Position numbers and translations under genes: made by a program. From Pseudodonghicola flavimaris (GTDB taxonomy: Bacteria; Pseudomonadota; Alphaproteobacteria; Rhodobacterales; Rhodobacteraceae), in assembly GCF_030164425.1 (NCBI RefSeq), contig NZ_JASNJD010000002.1, forward strand, positions 310,001 to 374,000: 64,000 nt of DNA, read 5' to 3'. Shown one piece after another: positions 35,001 to 43,808 of this stretch; the first letter of the stretch is position 1; each line of letters opens with the position of its first letter. The notes beneath the pieces were generated by a model. That model saw only the letters and a program-made list of their open reading frames with translations. It was not told where the DNA came from and did not search any database.

Positions 35001-35585
35001 CGCCTGGGAGAAGTCGCGCCGGTGATCCGCAAGCTGCTCGACGACAATCCCGACGAGATGGCCTGGAAACCCGGCTTCGGGGTGATCGCGGCAGAGCTCG
35101 GCCATCTCGACGCGGCGCGGCGGATCCTGACGGAAATGGCCGAAACCGGGTTCGATCTGCCGATGGACGCGCTCTATTCGACGACGCTGTCCTATCTTGC
35201 CGATATCTGCGTCGCCGTCACCGACGACAAGCTGGCCGCGCCGCTCTATGAGCTGCTGCTGCCCTACCGCGACATCACCGTGACCGCCGGGGTCACCACC
35301 GTCTGCATCGGTGCGGCGGGCCGGCGGCTGGGGGCGCTGGCCGCGCTGCTGGGCGACTGGACCGCGAGCGAGGCGCATTTCGAGCGCGCGCTGGAGGTCG
35401 ACACCCGGATGCGGGCCCTGCCCTGGATCGCCCATACCAAGGCCGGTCTGGCCCGCACCCTGCACGGCCGCGGTCGGCCGCAGGACGAGAAGGCCGCCAA
35501 TATACTTGAGGTTGAAGCGCTGGAAATTGCCGAAAAACACGGTATGCTTTACTTAGCGTCAACTTTGCGGGGACCCCTGCACTGA
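32061..35585 (+). CDS. SAM domain, class III nucleotide cyclase, AAA ATPase and TPR multidomain protein
   Basis: A 1174-residue protein. Residues 5-60 form a SAM domain (VDLWLNDLGLHQYADLF). Residues 82-260 form a class III cyclase catalytic domain with metal aspartates D92 (MFADLVNYTE) and D136 (KFLGDGMLVYF), K132 in the adenine-binding position, and the transition-state pair N210 and R214 (VLNLAARIE). An AAA/NB-ARC-like ATPase follows with Walker A GEAGIGKS (310-317) and Walker B VLMVVEDAHW. The last 500 residues are helical repeats. The family is common in alphaproteobacteria; the complete catalytic set suggests active cyclic nucleotide synthesis under control of ligand binding in the C-terminal half. 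Signal unknown. Confidence 0.92.
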   Translation: MGDRVDLWLNDLGLHQYADLFNQNDIGLRALPHVTETDLVELGISLGHRRILLAAIAELSHHAGGAEADSPPGTDGAVSTAERRQLTAMFADLVNYTEMSNSFDPEEMRPPLQRYQDMVAGGISRFGGHIAKFLGDGMLVYFGWPTAYEDHPYRAVAAGLEILGRIGEIQAPDGSPLALRIGVATGPVVVGDLVGQQTRDDGAVTGRVLNLAARIEAQATPNTLVIPAEMETLLGGMFECRDLGPMELKGFRAPQRILQVVREKTAESRYHAAHPSRGEKIVGRQIERDLLEQAWTRARAGTGEVVLLTGEAGIGKSRLVEDFLTQHVSADETDIIRLNCSPYFSKTPFHPVAQRIAQDAGLQPGDDARVITEKLRHLLLLRKTADLDHVVSVYLTQVAPDAEAAAPIVSMPPEERKDMVTRTLLEVLRARAVAHPVLMVVEDAHWIDPSTAQFLGRIVATCSDMRLMLLVTHRPGWTCDWASLHGHVTTLHIRRLDPEQVAELISQVSGKRPDPAVARDIIAKTDGVPLFVEEVTRAVFAAGTHLAGEVPPSLQGAMMARLDAVSDEAKQTALTASVFGREFYADLIARAMDRSLAAVHTSLDELCNSGLVYESGQHRDAYVFRHALLRDTAYHSMVSETRRDCHRRAAVVLQALRPAVAEREPELIARHFTEAEAPAEAFPHWKRATEMDLARSANEEALAHAKATVATAEKLGRAALPERIAARILLGRSLEGVGRLPEALDTLFAAIDESSRAGLVDLHAEAAQRSADAALMSSHGVETAYAACRAALETLPDSDERMRCRLSGQMARCTMHLGRFAESARLSHEVLRLAPRLGDKRAQFAVMMSRFFAPLPARAPDEVTNWRGRLADMQSVADGLSEIDRGRDRSLHFYVATEMGDRDMAEEALERLSEVSRARNHPQLHWVEQHGRALMAILNGQFDTAQAHAEKALRIGRQTHGPHIEGVYGVQMFTIRREQARLGEVAPVIRKLLDDNPDEMAWKPGFGVIAAELGHLDAARRILTEMAETGFDLPMDALYSTTLSYLADICVAVTDDKLAAPLYELLLPYRDITVTAGVTTVCIGAAGRRLGALAALLGDWTASEAHFERALEVDTRMRALPWIAHTKAGLARTLHGRGRPQDEKAANILEVEALEIAEKHGMLYLASTLRGPLH

Positions 35586-35615
35586 TCCCCGTCATCATAG
35601 TGACAGGAGCCAATG

Positions 35616-35873
35616 ATGCCGCGTTTTCTGATCGAAAGACAATTCGCCGAGCAGCTTCAGATTTCTGACGACGCCAAGCTGCACATCAAGGAAATCAACG
35701 ACGACGAGGGGATCGAGTGGATCTTCTCCTTCCTCAGCGCCGACAAGCGGAAAACCTATTGCCTCTACGAGGCGCCGGACGAGGATGCGATCCGACGGGC
35801 CGCAAAGCGGCTGAACATCCCCGCCGATGTGATCACCCCGGTTGACCGAGTCGACCCGGGCATCTTCGCCTAG
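35616..35873 (+). CDS. DUF4242 (SCO4226-type) small protein
   Basis: An 85-residue protein, MPRFLIERQFAEQLQISDD to DRVDPGIFA, with the ferredoxin-like DUF4242 pattern (WIFSFLSADKRKTYCLYEAPDEDAIRRAAKRLNIP contains the core; only the first part is diagnostic). The Streptomyces member SCO4226 binds nickel. The second of two adjacent ATGs is chosen for its better distance from AGGAG. It lies 27 bp after the cyclase stop and is probably cotranscribed with it. Confidence 0.82.
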   Translation: MPRFLIERQFAEQLQISDDAKLHIKEINDDEGIEWIFSFLSADKRKTYCLYEAPDEDAIRRAAKRLNIPADVITPVDRVDPGIFA

Positions 35874-36011
35874 CGCCCCCGCAGCGCCCCATGCGGGGCG
35901 GCGGCAATCAACCAAAGATCGTCAGCGGCGCGGGGCCGGATGTGGCCGCGAACCGATGGCGGCGCGGCAGACCGGGCAAGAAGCCTCCATACCCTGGGAG
36001 GAACCGAAGTC

Positions 36012-37430
36012 ATGCCTGGTCTGAAAACCCTGTCCGGCGGCACTGCCGACATCTCTGCCGACACCGCCGACGCCCTGGGCGCAAGCCTGCGCGGCGACGT
36101 CTATGCCGCCGGCAGCCCCGAATATGATGCCGCCCGCACGCTTTGGAACGCGATGAACGATCGCCGCCCCGGCCTGGTGGCCCGCGCCTTTGGCGCCAGC
36201 GATGTCCAGAAGGTGGTGGATTTCGCCCGCGATCACGATCTGCTGCTGGCGATCCGCTCCGGCGGCCATCAGATCGCCGGCCATGCCGTCGCCGACGGCG
36301 GCCTGCTGCTCGACCTGTCGCAGATGCGCTCCGTCCGGGTGGATGCCGCCCGCAGGACCGTACGGGTCGAACCCGGCGCCACCCTGGGAGATATCGACAG
36401 GGAGACCGAGCCACATGGGCTGACTGTGCCCACCGGCATCAACTCCACCACCGGCATCGCCGGGCTGACCCTGGGCGGCGGCTTCGGCTGGCTGACGCGG
36501 AAGTTCGGGATGACCATCGACAACCTGCTGTCCGCCGATGTGGTAACCGCCGACGGCCGGTTGCTGACCGCCAGCGCGACCGAGAACCCCGATCTGTTCT
36601 GGGCCATCCGTGGCGGCGGCGGCAATTTCGGTGTCATTACCAGTTTCGAGTTTCGGCTGCATCCGGTCGGCCCCGAGGTGCTCTCGGGCCTGATCGTACA
36701 CCCGCTCGACGCAGCAGAGGCGCTGTTGCCGGCCTTCGCCCGCATCGCCGATGACGCCCCGGACGAGCTGACGATCTGGAGCGTGCTGCGACTGGCGCCG
36801 CCGCTGCCGTTCCTGCCCGAGGCCTGGCATGGCAAACCGGTGCTGGTCTTCGCGGTCTGCTATTGCGGCGATCTGGCGGTGGGCGAGGCCGCCCTGGCGG
36901 AGTTGCGCGGTCTCGGCACCCCGGTCGCCGAGGCGATCGGCCCGACCCCGCTGACCGGCTGGCAGACCGCCTTCGATCCGCTGCTGACACCGGGCGTGCG
37001 CAATTACTGGAAAAGCCACGATTTCGACTCTCTTCCCGAAGAGGCGATCTCAGCGCTGGTCGCGGCGGTGACCGATCTGCCCGACCCTGCCTCGGAAATT
37101 TTCGTGGCCCATATCGGTGGCCAGATGGCGCGGGTCCCGGCCTCGGAAACTGCCTTTCCGTCCCGGTCGGCGCATTTCATCGTCAACGTCCACACCCGCT
37201 GGGAAGACCCGGCGAAGGACGATATCTGCATCGGCTGGGCCCGCGACCTGTTCGACCGCCTCAGCCCCTATGCCATCGGCAGCGCCTATGTGAACTTCAT
37301 GCCCGCAGATGAGACCGCCCGGGTTCCCGGTATCTATCTGCAGAACATGGAACGGCTGTCCCGCGTCAAGGCGATCTACGATCCCGGCAACCTGTTCCGG
37401 GTGAACCACAACATCGCCCCGGCCACCTGA
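36012..37430 (+). CDS. BBE-type FAD-dependent oxidoreductase
   Basis: A 472-residue flavoprotein of the berberine-bridge-enzyme-like family. The FAD domain carries the His attachment segment RSGGHQIAGHAV and GIAGLTLGGGFGWLTRKFG; the Cys used for a second covalent bond in plant BBE is Phe here, so FAD is held by one bond at most. The C-terminal BBE motif is IYDPGNLFRVNHNI. Start is set by GGGAGGAA 8 bases upstream. Substrate unknown; it follows the cyclase and DUF4242 genes on the same strand. Confidence 0.88.
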   Translation: MPGLKTLSGGTADISADTADALGASLRGDVYAAGSPEYDAARTLWNAMNDRRPGLVARAFGASDVQKVVDFARDHDLLLAIRSGGHQIAGHAVADGGLLLDLSQMRSVRVDAARRTVRVEPGATLGDIDRETEPHGLTVPTGINSTTGIAGLTLGGGFGWLTRKFGMTIDNLLSADVVTADGRLLTASATENPDLFWAIRGGGGNFGVITSFEFRLHPVGPEVLSGLIVHPLDAAEALLPAFARIADDAPDELTIWSVLRLAPPLPFLPEAWHGKPVLVFAVCYCGDLAVGEAALAELRGLGTPVAEAIGPTPLTGWQTAFDPLLTPGVRNYWKSHDFDSLPEEAISALVAAVTDLPDPASEIFVAHIGGQMARVPASETAFPSRSAHFIVNVHTRWEDPAKDDICIGWARDLFDRLSPYAIGSAYVNFMPADETARVPGIYLQNMERLSRVKAIYDPGNLFRVNHNIAPAT

Positions 37431-37853
37431 GCCCCGCCGCCGCCGCGGCGGATCAGATCGGCAATGAAGCGATCGGGGCTGACATCCGGCCCTTGCGGAT
37501 GTTGTCGCCGGCCATGCCGGGTCTGCCATGCGGCGCCGTCGATCCGCACATAATGGTTGCCACGCGCCTTGATCGGCGCGCGCCTGACACACCGGGCCCA
37601 GGTGCGGGTGTGCAGGCTGTTGGGAAGGCGGCCGCCCGGCTGACCCTGGCTGCCGTCTTGCTATCGCCTGACGGTCACATCTTGATCCTGCGGATCGTCC
37701 GCCCGAGCCGAGCTGGCCCGCCAATGCGCAATCCCCCGATCCGGTCCGGACCGTGCGAATCCCGGAAACCGCAACCTGCACCGGTCGCGGCCGGCCGTGG
37801 GAGACCCCCAAAGGCCTTCCGCGCCGCCTTTCGGCTTGCCCCCTATTTCCGCG
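37431..37853. other. Gene-free stretch with a possible coding relic
   Basis: 423 bp between the BBE-type gene and dnaE2. On the minus strand one frame reads HTRTWARCVRRAPIKARGNH and on to DRFIADLIRRG with plausible residue usage but no ATG and a stop just upstream. I do not recognise it. It may be the end of a deleted gene at the left border of the imu cassette. No terminator or repeat was seen. Confidence 0.4.
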
Positions 37854-40800
37854 TCAATGGAAATCCCGGCTCGGAAACAATCGCTTGGCCTGCTCGCGGG
37901 GGTGCCTGGCGCGTGGAACCGGGCGAGATCTCGGCGCGCTGTCTGTCTGTGCGGTGGTCTGGCCGATGGCATCATCCATCGGGTGGCCCAGTTCGGACAG
38001 CCGGTGCGAGACGTCCTCGATCTGCTGCGCGATCAGGTGGGTGACGATACCTTCGCGCTGCAGCCGCCCCGTTACCCGCAACAGCCGTCCCCCCATCACG
38101 GCGCGGCGGAACCGCTCGAACACCTGCTTCCAGACCACGATGTTGCTGACCCCGGTCTCATCCTCCAGGGTCAGAAAGATCACCCCCGAGGCGGTGCCGG
38201 GCCGCTGGCGGGTGATGACGAGGCCGCAGACCGTGGTATCCCGCAGCGGGGCGGTGGCCAGCGCGTCGTGGCGGGTGAGCCCGGGCATCGAGGGGCGCAG
38301 CAATTCCATCGGATGAGCGCGCAGGGTCAGGCGCGTGGCGACGTAATCTTCGACCACCTCCTCGCCCAGGTGCATTTGCGGCAGGGAGACCGCGGGTTCG
38401 TGGATCGCCTCTCCGTCCAGCGGGTCGTTGAACAGCGGCAGTTGCGCCGGCGCCCGGATCGCGCGCACCTGCCACAGCGCATCGCGCCGCGTCAGCCCCA
38501 TGCCGGCAAAAGCGTCCGCCTCGGCCAACCGCTCAAGCGCCGAGGGTGCGACGCCGGAGCGTAGCCAGACGCTTTCAGGGTCACGATAACCATTGCCGCG
38601 GGCCGCCACGATCCAGGTGGCATCCTCCTGCCGGAAGCCCTTGATCTGTCGGAACCCCAACCGCAGCGCCAGCGCCCCGTCGGGGCGGCGTTCGAGTGTG
38701 CTGTCCCAATCGCTGTGATTGACACAGATCGGACGGATCTCGACCTGATGGTCGCGGGCGTCGCGTACGATCTGGGCCGGGGCATAGAACCCCATCGGCT
38801 GGGAGTTCAGCAGTGCACAGGCGAAAACCGCCGGGTGATGGCGCTTCAGCCAGGCGGAAACATAGACCAGCAACGCAAAGGCCGCCGCATGACTTTCGGG
38901 AAAGCCATAATCGGCAAAGCCCTCGATCTGGGAAAAGCAGCGCTCGGCCACATCCAGATCATAGCCCTTGGCCATCATGCCGGCGATGAATTTGTCGCGA
39001 TGCTCGCCAATAGTGCCCATGCGGCGAAAACTGGCCAGAGAGCGGCGCAGGTGGTCGGCCTCTTCGGCACTGTACCCCGCACCGACTACGGCGATTTGCA
39101 GGGCCTGTTCCTGAAACAGCGGCACACCCAGAGTCCGGCGCGTAACTTCTGCAAGCGCGGGGCCAAAAGGCTCTGGCGCCTCCAGCCCCTGCCGGCGCCG
39201 GATATAGGGCTGAACCATGCCGCCCTGAATGGGGCCGGGCCGCACGATGGCAACCTCAATCACCAGATCGTAGAACTCGCGCGGTTTCATACGGGGCAGG
39301 AAATTCATCTGCGCCCGGCTTTCGACCTGGAACACGCCGACCGCATCGGCACGCTGCAACATCCGATAGGTTTCGGAATCCTCTGCGGGCACACAATCAA
39401 GCGTCAGGTCCTGCTTTTCATGGTCCTTCAGAAGGCCGAACGCCTTGCGAATGCAAGTCAGCATTCCCAACGCCAGCACATCGACCTTGAGGATGTTCAG
39501 CGTATCAATGTCGTCCTTGTCCCATTCGATCAGGGTGCGGTCCGCCATTGCCGCATTCTCGATCGGGCAGAGCTCGTCCAGCCGGCTCCGAGTGATGACG
39601 AAGCCGCCCACATGCTGCGAGAGATGGCGGGGAAAGCCGATGATCTCGCCGATCAGGCGCAGAGTTTGCGACAACCGCCGGTCGCCGGGGTCAAGACCCA
39701 GCTCTCGGATGCGTTCAGGATTCAGCCCCGAGCTGGACGACCCCCAGATCTGTCCCGACAGGCTGGCTGTCGCGTCCTGGCTAAGCCCCATGACCTTGCC
39801 CACCTCACGGATCGCGGCGCGGGAACGGAAATGAATCACAGTCGCACACAGCCCCGCGCGATGGCGACCATATCGGGCGTAGATCCATTGAATGACTTCC
39901 TCGCGCCGTTCATGTTCGAAATCGACATCGATATCGGGCGGCTCGCCACGGTGACGCGAAATGAAACGTTCGAACACCATGCCGATCATGTCAGGGGAAA
40001 CATCTGTGATGCCCAGCAGATAGCACAGGATCGAATTCGCCGCCGAGCCACGCCCCTGACACAGGATGCCCCGGGAGCGGGCGAACTGCACGATATCGTG
40101 GACGGTCAGGAAATAGGCCGGGTAGTTCAACTCCTGCACCACGGCCAGTTCCTTGGCCAGCAGAGTTTTCGCCTTCTCGGTTGCGCCGCCCGGATAGCGG
40201 CGGGCCAGCCCTTCCCGGGCCAGCCGGGTCAGGCGCACCATCGGAGGTTCCCCGCCATCTGCGATCTCGTCAGGGTATTGGTAGCTGAGTTCGGACAGAT
40301 CGAAACTGCAGCGATTCGCGATCTCCAGCGTCCGGCGCAGGGCCGCGGGGTGGTGGTGAAACAGCCGCTGCATCTCCTGCACGCCTTTCAGGCGGCGCTC
40401 GGCATTGGCAAGCGACCGGGTGCCGATCGTGTCAATCGTACAGCCCTCGCGCATGCAGGTCAGCACATCGGCCAGCTGCCGCCGTGCGGCGCGGTGCATA
40501 AGCACGTCGCCCACGGCCACCATCGGCGTGGCACAGCGCAGGGCCAGCCGGGCGCAGGCGGCCAGCCAGTCCTGATCCGAACCATCATAACGCGGCGCGG
40601 CCCCCAGATAGACATAGCCGGGAAAGCGGCACCGGAGTTTCTGGAGAGCCGGCGCCGCCATTTCCAGCCTGTCGGTCAGCATGATCAGGATCATGCCTTC
40701 GCACCCTTCCAGCATGTCCTCCAGCGTCAGATCGCATTCGCCTTTCCCGGCGCGCCGCTTGCCCAGCGTCAAAAGCCGGGACAGCCGCTGATAGGCGGCG

Positions 40801-41156
40801 AGGTCGGTGGGCAGAGCCAGCCACTCCACCGGGCCGTCGCGCAGCACCAGCCGACAGCCGGTGATCAGCTTGGGCAGATGCGGCGGCGGAGGGGGCATGT
40901 CCTCCTGCTTGCCGATGTCCTGCCCCAAGGAGCTGTCCACCCCATGTTGTGAACGAATTGGCCCCCTGTCCGCAGCCTGGTCCTTGAGAATCTGCAAGGC
41001 ACGATAGGCCCGCACCACACCGGCCAGCGAATTGCGGTCGGTGATGGCAATGGCGGTCAGCCCCAGTTCGGCGGCGCGCGTCACCAGCTCTTCAGGGTGA
41101 GACGCACCGGTCAGAAAGGTGAAGTTCGAGGTGACGCAGAGTTCGGCATAGCTCAT
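37854..41156 (-). CDS. dnaE2: Error-prone DNA polymerase DnaE2 (ImuC)
   Basis: A 1100-residue C-family polymerase. An N-terminal PHP domain (SNFTFLTGASHPEELV, AITDRNSLAGVVRAY) is followed by the polymerase palm with CQGRGSAANSILCYLLGI and the catalytic aspartates in PPDIDVDFEHERRE, then the GFPESHAAAFALLVY helix-hairpin region and a C-terminal OB fold. It performs mutagenic translesion synthesis with ImuA and ImuB. Start MSYAELCVTS overlaps the imuB stop by 4 bp. By eye the middle of the gene is lower in GC than neighbouring genes. Confidence 0.96.
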   Translation of the reverse strand: MSYAELCVTSNFTFLTGASHPEELVTRAAELGLTAIAITDRNSLAGVVRAYRALQILKDQAADRGPIRSQHGVDSSLGQDIGKQEDMPPPPPHLPKLITGCRLVLRDGPVEWLALPTDLAAYQRLSRLLTLGKRRAGKGECDLTLEDMLEGCEGMILIMLTDRLEMAAPALQKLRCRFPGYVYLGAAPRYDGSDQDWLAACARLALRCATPMVAVGDVLMHRAARRQLADVLTCMREGCTIDTIGTRSLANAERRLKGVQEMQRLFHHHPAALRRTLEIANRCSFDLSELSYQYPDEIADGGEPPMVRLTRLAREGLARRYPGGATEKAKTLLAKELAVVQELNYPAYFLTVHDIVQFARSRGILCQGRGSAANSILCYLLGITDVSPDMIGMVFERFISRHRGEPPDIDVDFEHERREEVIQWIYARYGRHRAGLCATVIHFRSRAAIREVGKVMGLSQDATASLSGQIWGSSSSGLNPERIRELGLDPGDRRLSQTLRLIGEIIGFPRHLSQHVGGFVITRSRLDELCPIENAAMADRTLIEWDKDDIDTLNILKVDVLALGMLTCIRKAFGLLKDHEKQDLTLDCVPAEDSETYRMLQRADAVGVFQVESRAQMNFLPRMKPREFYDLVIEVAIVRPGPIQGGMVQPYIRRRQGLEAPEPFGPALAEVTRRTLGVPLFQEQALQIAVVGAGYSAEEADHLRRSLASFRRMGTIGEHRDKFIAGMMAKGYDLDVAERCFSQIEGFADYGFPESHAAAFALLVYVSAWLKRHHPAVFACALLNSQPMGFYAPAQIVRDARDHQVEIRPICVNHSDWDSTLERRPDGALALRLGFRQIKGFRQEDATWIVAARGNGYRDPESVWLRSGVAPSALERLAEADAFAGMGLTRRDALWQVRAIRAPAQLPLFNDPLDGEAIHEPAVSLPQMHLGEEVVEDYVATRLTLRAHPMELLRPSMPGLTRHDALATAPLRDTTVCGLVITRQRPGTASGVIFLTLEDETGVSNIVVWKQVFERFRRAVMGGRLLRVTGRLQREGIVTHLIAQQIEDVSHRLSELGHPMDDAIGQTTAQTDSAPRSRPVPRARHPREQAKRLFPSRDFH

Positions 41157-42619
41157 GCGAATTCCCCCTGCACGAACCAACCGGGGTTTTGTGGCGTGTA
41201 GAACATCCACAGCCGCCGCCCCTCCAGGGTCTCGACCTGCCAATAATCACGCAGGCCACTTTGCCAGGCATCGTCAACCAGCCACCATTCCGGGCAGATC
41301 CGTTCCGGCCCGGAAGCGCGACCCGTGGTGAGTGCCATTCTGCGCCAGCGAAAACGCCGGGGCGGGCGCGGGCCAGTCGCCGCAATGGGTTCCGGAGAAA
41401 AGATCAGGACCGGGCGCGGGCGCAGGCAGGCCCAGCCCGCTTCGGGTTTGGAAAACGCCGCCGGGGCAATGGAAAAGCTCCGCTCGGGGATATGGCTGTC
41501 GGCGGGCAGGAAGCGGAGTACATTTTCCAGCCCGATCCGGGCGCCGATCCTGGTAATCAGGTCATCGAGCCGCCCTGGATCGCGTGTGCTGACATGCGTG
41601 ACCTGCTCGGGAGGCAGGGGCTCGACCTGCAGCGCCTCCAACCGTATCTGGTCGATGCCGAAGCCAGCATTCACTTCAGCCACCCCACGCTGGAACAGCG
41701 GCAGGATGCGGGCCGCATCGCGCAGGGCGCGCGCCAAACGCAGCTCGACATCCTGCACCCCGCCATCCACCAGGCGCAGGGTCAGGCACAGCACCCGCGC
41801 CCCCGCCTGATGATCTGCCAGCTTGCCGCACAGCCGTTCGAGCAGCCGCTCTGTTCCGGCCATGACGTCGTCGACCAGTCCGATCGGATCAGGAAAGGTC
41901 ATCCGCACGGCATAGCAGGGCGGTTCGGCCTCAGGGGTGATCTGTTCCGGCCGGGTGCCAAACGCCTGATCGAGACGCAACAGCAGTTCCGGCCCGAACC
42001 GGCGCGCCAGTGGTGCTCGCGGGCTCTCGGCCAACTGCCCGATGCTGCGCAGGCCCATGCGCTGCAGCGCCATGACCGTGTCGGGATCAAGCCGCAGGGC
42101 CTCGACGGGCAGGGTTTCCAGCACCGCCTCCTCGCCGTGGTGCGCGCGTGCCCAGGCTGCCCCACGCGTATCGCCGCAGCCGATCCGCACCGACAGACCC
42201 GCGCGGGCGAGGCGTGCGCGCATCGCGGTAATCATCGCCGCTTCGCCCCCGAACAGATGCGCCGACCCGGTAATGTCCAGAACCAGCCCGTCAGCCCCCT
42301 CAAACCCAACCCAGGGACACCAGCGTACCGCCCAACGGCGCAGCAGACCCAGAAACCGCTGATCCGCATGCAGGTCCGCCGGCCGGCTCGACAGGTTCGG
42401 ACAAAAAGCCCGCGCATCGGAAAATGGCATCCCGCGATAGAGCCCGCGCGCTCGGGCGGGCTCGTTCAGGCAATAGATCCGGTTGGCATTGTTTTGCTGC
42501 AGCGTCAGGACAAAGGGGCCATCGACCGGACGTGCCCGCAAAACCCGGTCACTCGCGAACCGGGGAAACCACAGTGACACGATGCGTCTCCGGGTCCCAT
42601 CGAACATGCCAGGCTCCAT
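41153..42619 (-). CDS. imuB: ImuB, inactive Y-family polymerase subunit
   Basis: A 488-residue Y-family polymerase-like protein that bridges ImuA, DnaE2 and the sliding clamp. It opens with RRIVSLWFPRFASDRVLR, where active Y polymerases have an invariant Asp, so it is catalytically dead like other ImuB proteins. The LRRWAVRWCPWVGFEGADGL region and the HhH segment LRSIGQLAESPRAPLARRFG are recognisable. The ATG at 42619 has an AGGA 6 bases upstream. Its first 71 bp overlap the end of imuA in another frame, and a LexA box lies 3 bp before its ATG. Confidence 0.92.
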   Translation of the reverse strand: MEPGMFDGTRRRIVSLWFPRFASDRVLRARPVDGPFVLTLQQNNANRIYCLNEPARARGLYRGMPFSDARAFCPNLSSRPADLHADQRFLGLLRRWAVRWCPWVGFEGADGLVLDITGSAHLFGGEAAMITAMRARLARAGLSVRIGCGDTRGAAWARAHHGEEAVLETLPVEALRLDPDTVMALQRMGLRSIGQLAESPRAPLARRFGPELLLRLDQAFGTRPEQITPEAEPPCYAVRMTFPDPIGLVDDVMAGTERLLERLCGKLADHQAGARVLCLTLRLVDGGVQDVELRLARALRDAARILPLFQRGVAEVNAGFGIDQIRLEALQVEPLPPEQVTHVSTRDPGRLDDLITRIGARIGLENVLRFLPADSHIPERSFSIAPAAFSKPEAGWACLRPRPVLIFSPEPIAATGPRPPRRFRWRRMALTTGRASGPERICPEWWLVDDAWQSGLRDYWQVETLEGRRLWMFYTPQNPGWFVQGEFA

Positions 42620-43100
42620 TTGTTCCTGATTTGTTCTTTTTAAGACTCCAGCATTGGCGAGTCGAGTCCTGCGCATCGAAGACCGGCGCGCAATGCCATC
42701 GGGTTTCGGCCGCATTACATCCCATGCCTTCGGGGATCAGGCATAGCCCTGTCGTGGTTCCGGCCCGGGCTGCCAGCTGCAGCCGCCGCCCGGCGGTCAG
42801 GCTGATCGGGGCCGTCAGTTCCAGCACAACGAAGGGCACCGCGCCATCGCGCAGAGCTTCCTCCGCCACTGCGAGCGTGTCGGTCTGGTCCTTCGTCTGC
42901 GCCAGAATCAGCCGTGACGGATCGAAGCCCCCGAAACCCGGCGGATTGAGCCGCTCGGGTCGCCAGCCTTCGCGCACCCAAAACACATCCGCCCCGATTT
43001 GCGCCGCGGTCCAGAGCGCAAAACTTACCGCAGCAGGCCCGAAGGCCTCATGCACACGCGAACGACGGGGAGGATAGGCGATCATGTCGGACAACGGCAC
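42549..43100 (-). CDS. imuA: ImuA, RecA-like mutasome protein
   Basis: A 183-residue protein of the ImuA family, RecA-like but without a Walker A motif in this short rhodobacterial form. Typical segments are SRVHEAFGPAAVSFAL, EEALRDGAVPFVVLEL and GCNAAETRWHCAPVFD. It overlaps imuB by 71 bp. No LexA site was found in the 200 bp upstream; the region there is degraded and carries the integrase relic. Role: modulates ImuB and DnaE2 in SOS mutagenesis. Confidence 0.88.
   Translation of the reverse strand: MPLSDMIAYPPRRSRVHEAFGPAAVSFALWTAAQIGADVFWVREGWRPERLNPPGFGGFDPSRLILAQTKDQTDTLAVAEEALRDGAVPFVVLELTAPISLTAGRRLQLAARAGTTTGLCLIPEGMGCNAAETRWHCAPVFDAQDSTRQCWSLKKNKSGTNGAWHVRWDPETHRVTVVSPVRE
42622..42636. 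promoter_or_regulatory. LexA box (GTTC-N7-GTTC) inside the imuA/imuB overlap
   Basis: GTTCCTGATTTGTTC is a perfect alphaproteobacterial LexA operator. It lies 3 bp upstream of the imuB ATG, overlapping its ribosome site and inside the imuA coding region. Confidence 0.8.
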
Positions 43101-43535
43101 CGGGCCGCTCAGTTGGAATTGACTGCATCGAGACTACACGAAGCGCACACCCCACGTCGATCACCACCCGTCATAGACAAGGCCGGTCGGGCGAGACGGA
43201 GAAGGATGCCGAGGGCCGGCGGACGAAGCGAGATCTCCCGGGCGTGCGGGAGGGGCGGGATTTTAGGAGCAAACGCGTCTTGCGCCACCGGAAGGCTTGG
43301 AACAATAGCGCCCTCGCCCGCGGTCCTCGAACCATGGCTGACAAGGTCCTGCCCGAGAGCGTCTTCAATCAGCTCAAACAAGAGCGGATCGGGCGCGGGA
43401 CCAGCAGATCCTGCAAAGAAACACCCCGGAACGGGGTTCGACGACATCGGGACGTTCCGCAACCCAAGCGCAGGCCTGCGCAGTACGGGACAGCTTGCCG
43501 GGTGATCGGACTTTCTTTGCAACAGGTCCGGGCAA

Positions 43536-43808
43536 GACACGATCCACCGCAAGGCTGGACGTGCAATGCGGTGCCCGGCCAAGGCAGAGGCGACCGCCCA
43601 TGAGATCGGCGCAATGGCGGGCCACAAAACGCTCTCCCAAACCCTGCAATGCACCACAGAAGCTCAGCACGAAGGAGGGGCCGATCCTGCCTTCGGCAAG
43701 CTGATTGCGAGGCCGGACCGCGAACGAAATCTGGTGAACCTTCCCAAAGGTCCGCCAATGAGGCTGACAACCTTAAGAAAAGAAATCATTTTCTGTGATG
43801 AGTGGTGA
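43536..43808 (+). pseudogene. Decayed tyrosine recombinase (integrase) C-terminus next to tRNA-Lys
   Basis: The frame reads DTIHRKAGRAM, then EATAHEIGAMAGHKTLS, then GKLIARPDRERNLVNLP, matching the end of rhodobacterial phage-type integrases (canonical C-T-I-H-G-L-R-K-A-G and A-T-A-H-E-I-x-A-x-T-G-H-K-T-L-S-E-V-Q-R-Y). Two residues of the H-x-L-R box are lost and the catalytic Tyr position reads Cys (TLQCTT), so it is dead. It ends inside the 3' end of the tRNA gene, the classic att arrangement. Upstream (43101-43535) I see no intact gene. Confidence 0.7.

Noticed and set aside
33045-35540. 831-codon open frame antisense to the cyclase gene
   Set aside because: His/Gln/Arg/Gly-rich translation without motifs, fully opposite a gene with clear domains; a by-product of high GC.
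38715-40952. 745-codon open frame antisense to dnaE2
   Set aside because: Same reasoning; dnaE2 has polymerase motifs and this frame has none.
43101-43802. Search for an attL copy of the tRNA-Lys 3' end and for terminal inverted repeats of an insertion sequence
   Set aside because: No direct repeat of the tRNA 3' end was found near 37.4-37.9 kb and no transposase or IS ends were seen, so only the integrase relic is reported.
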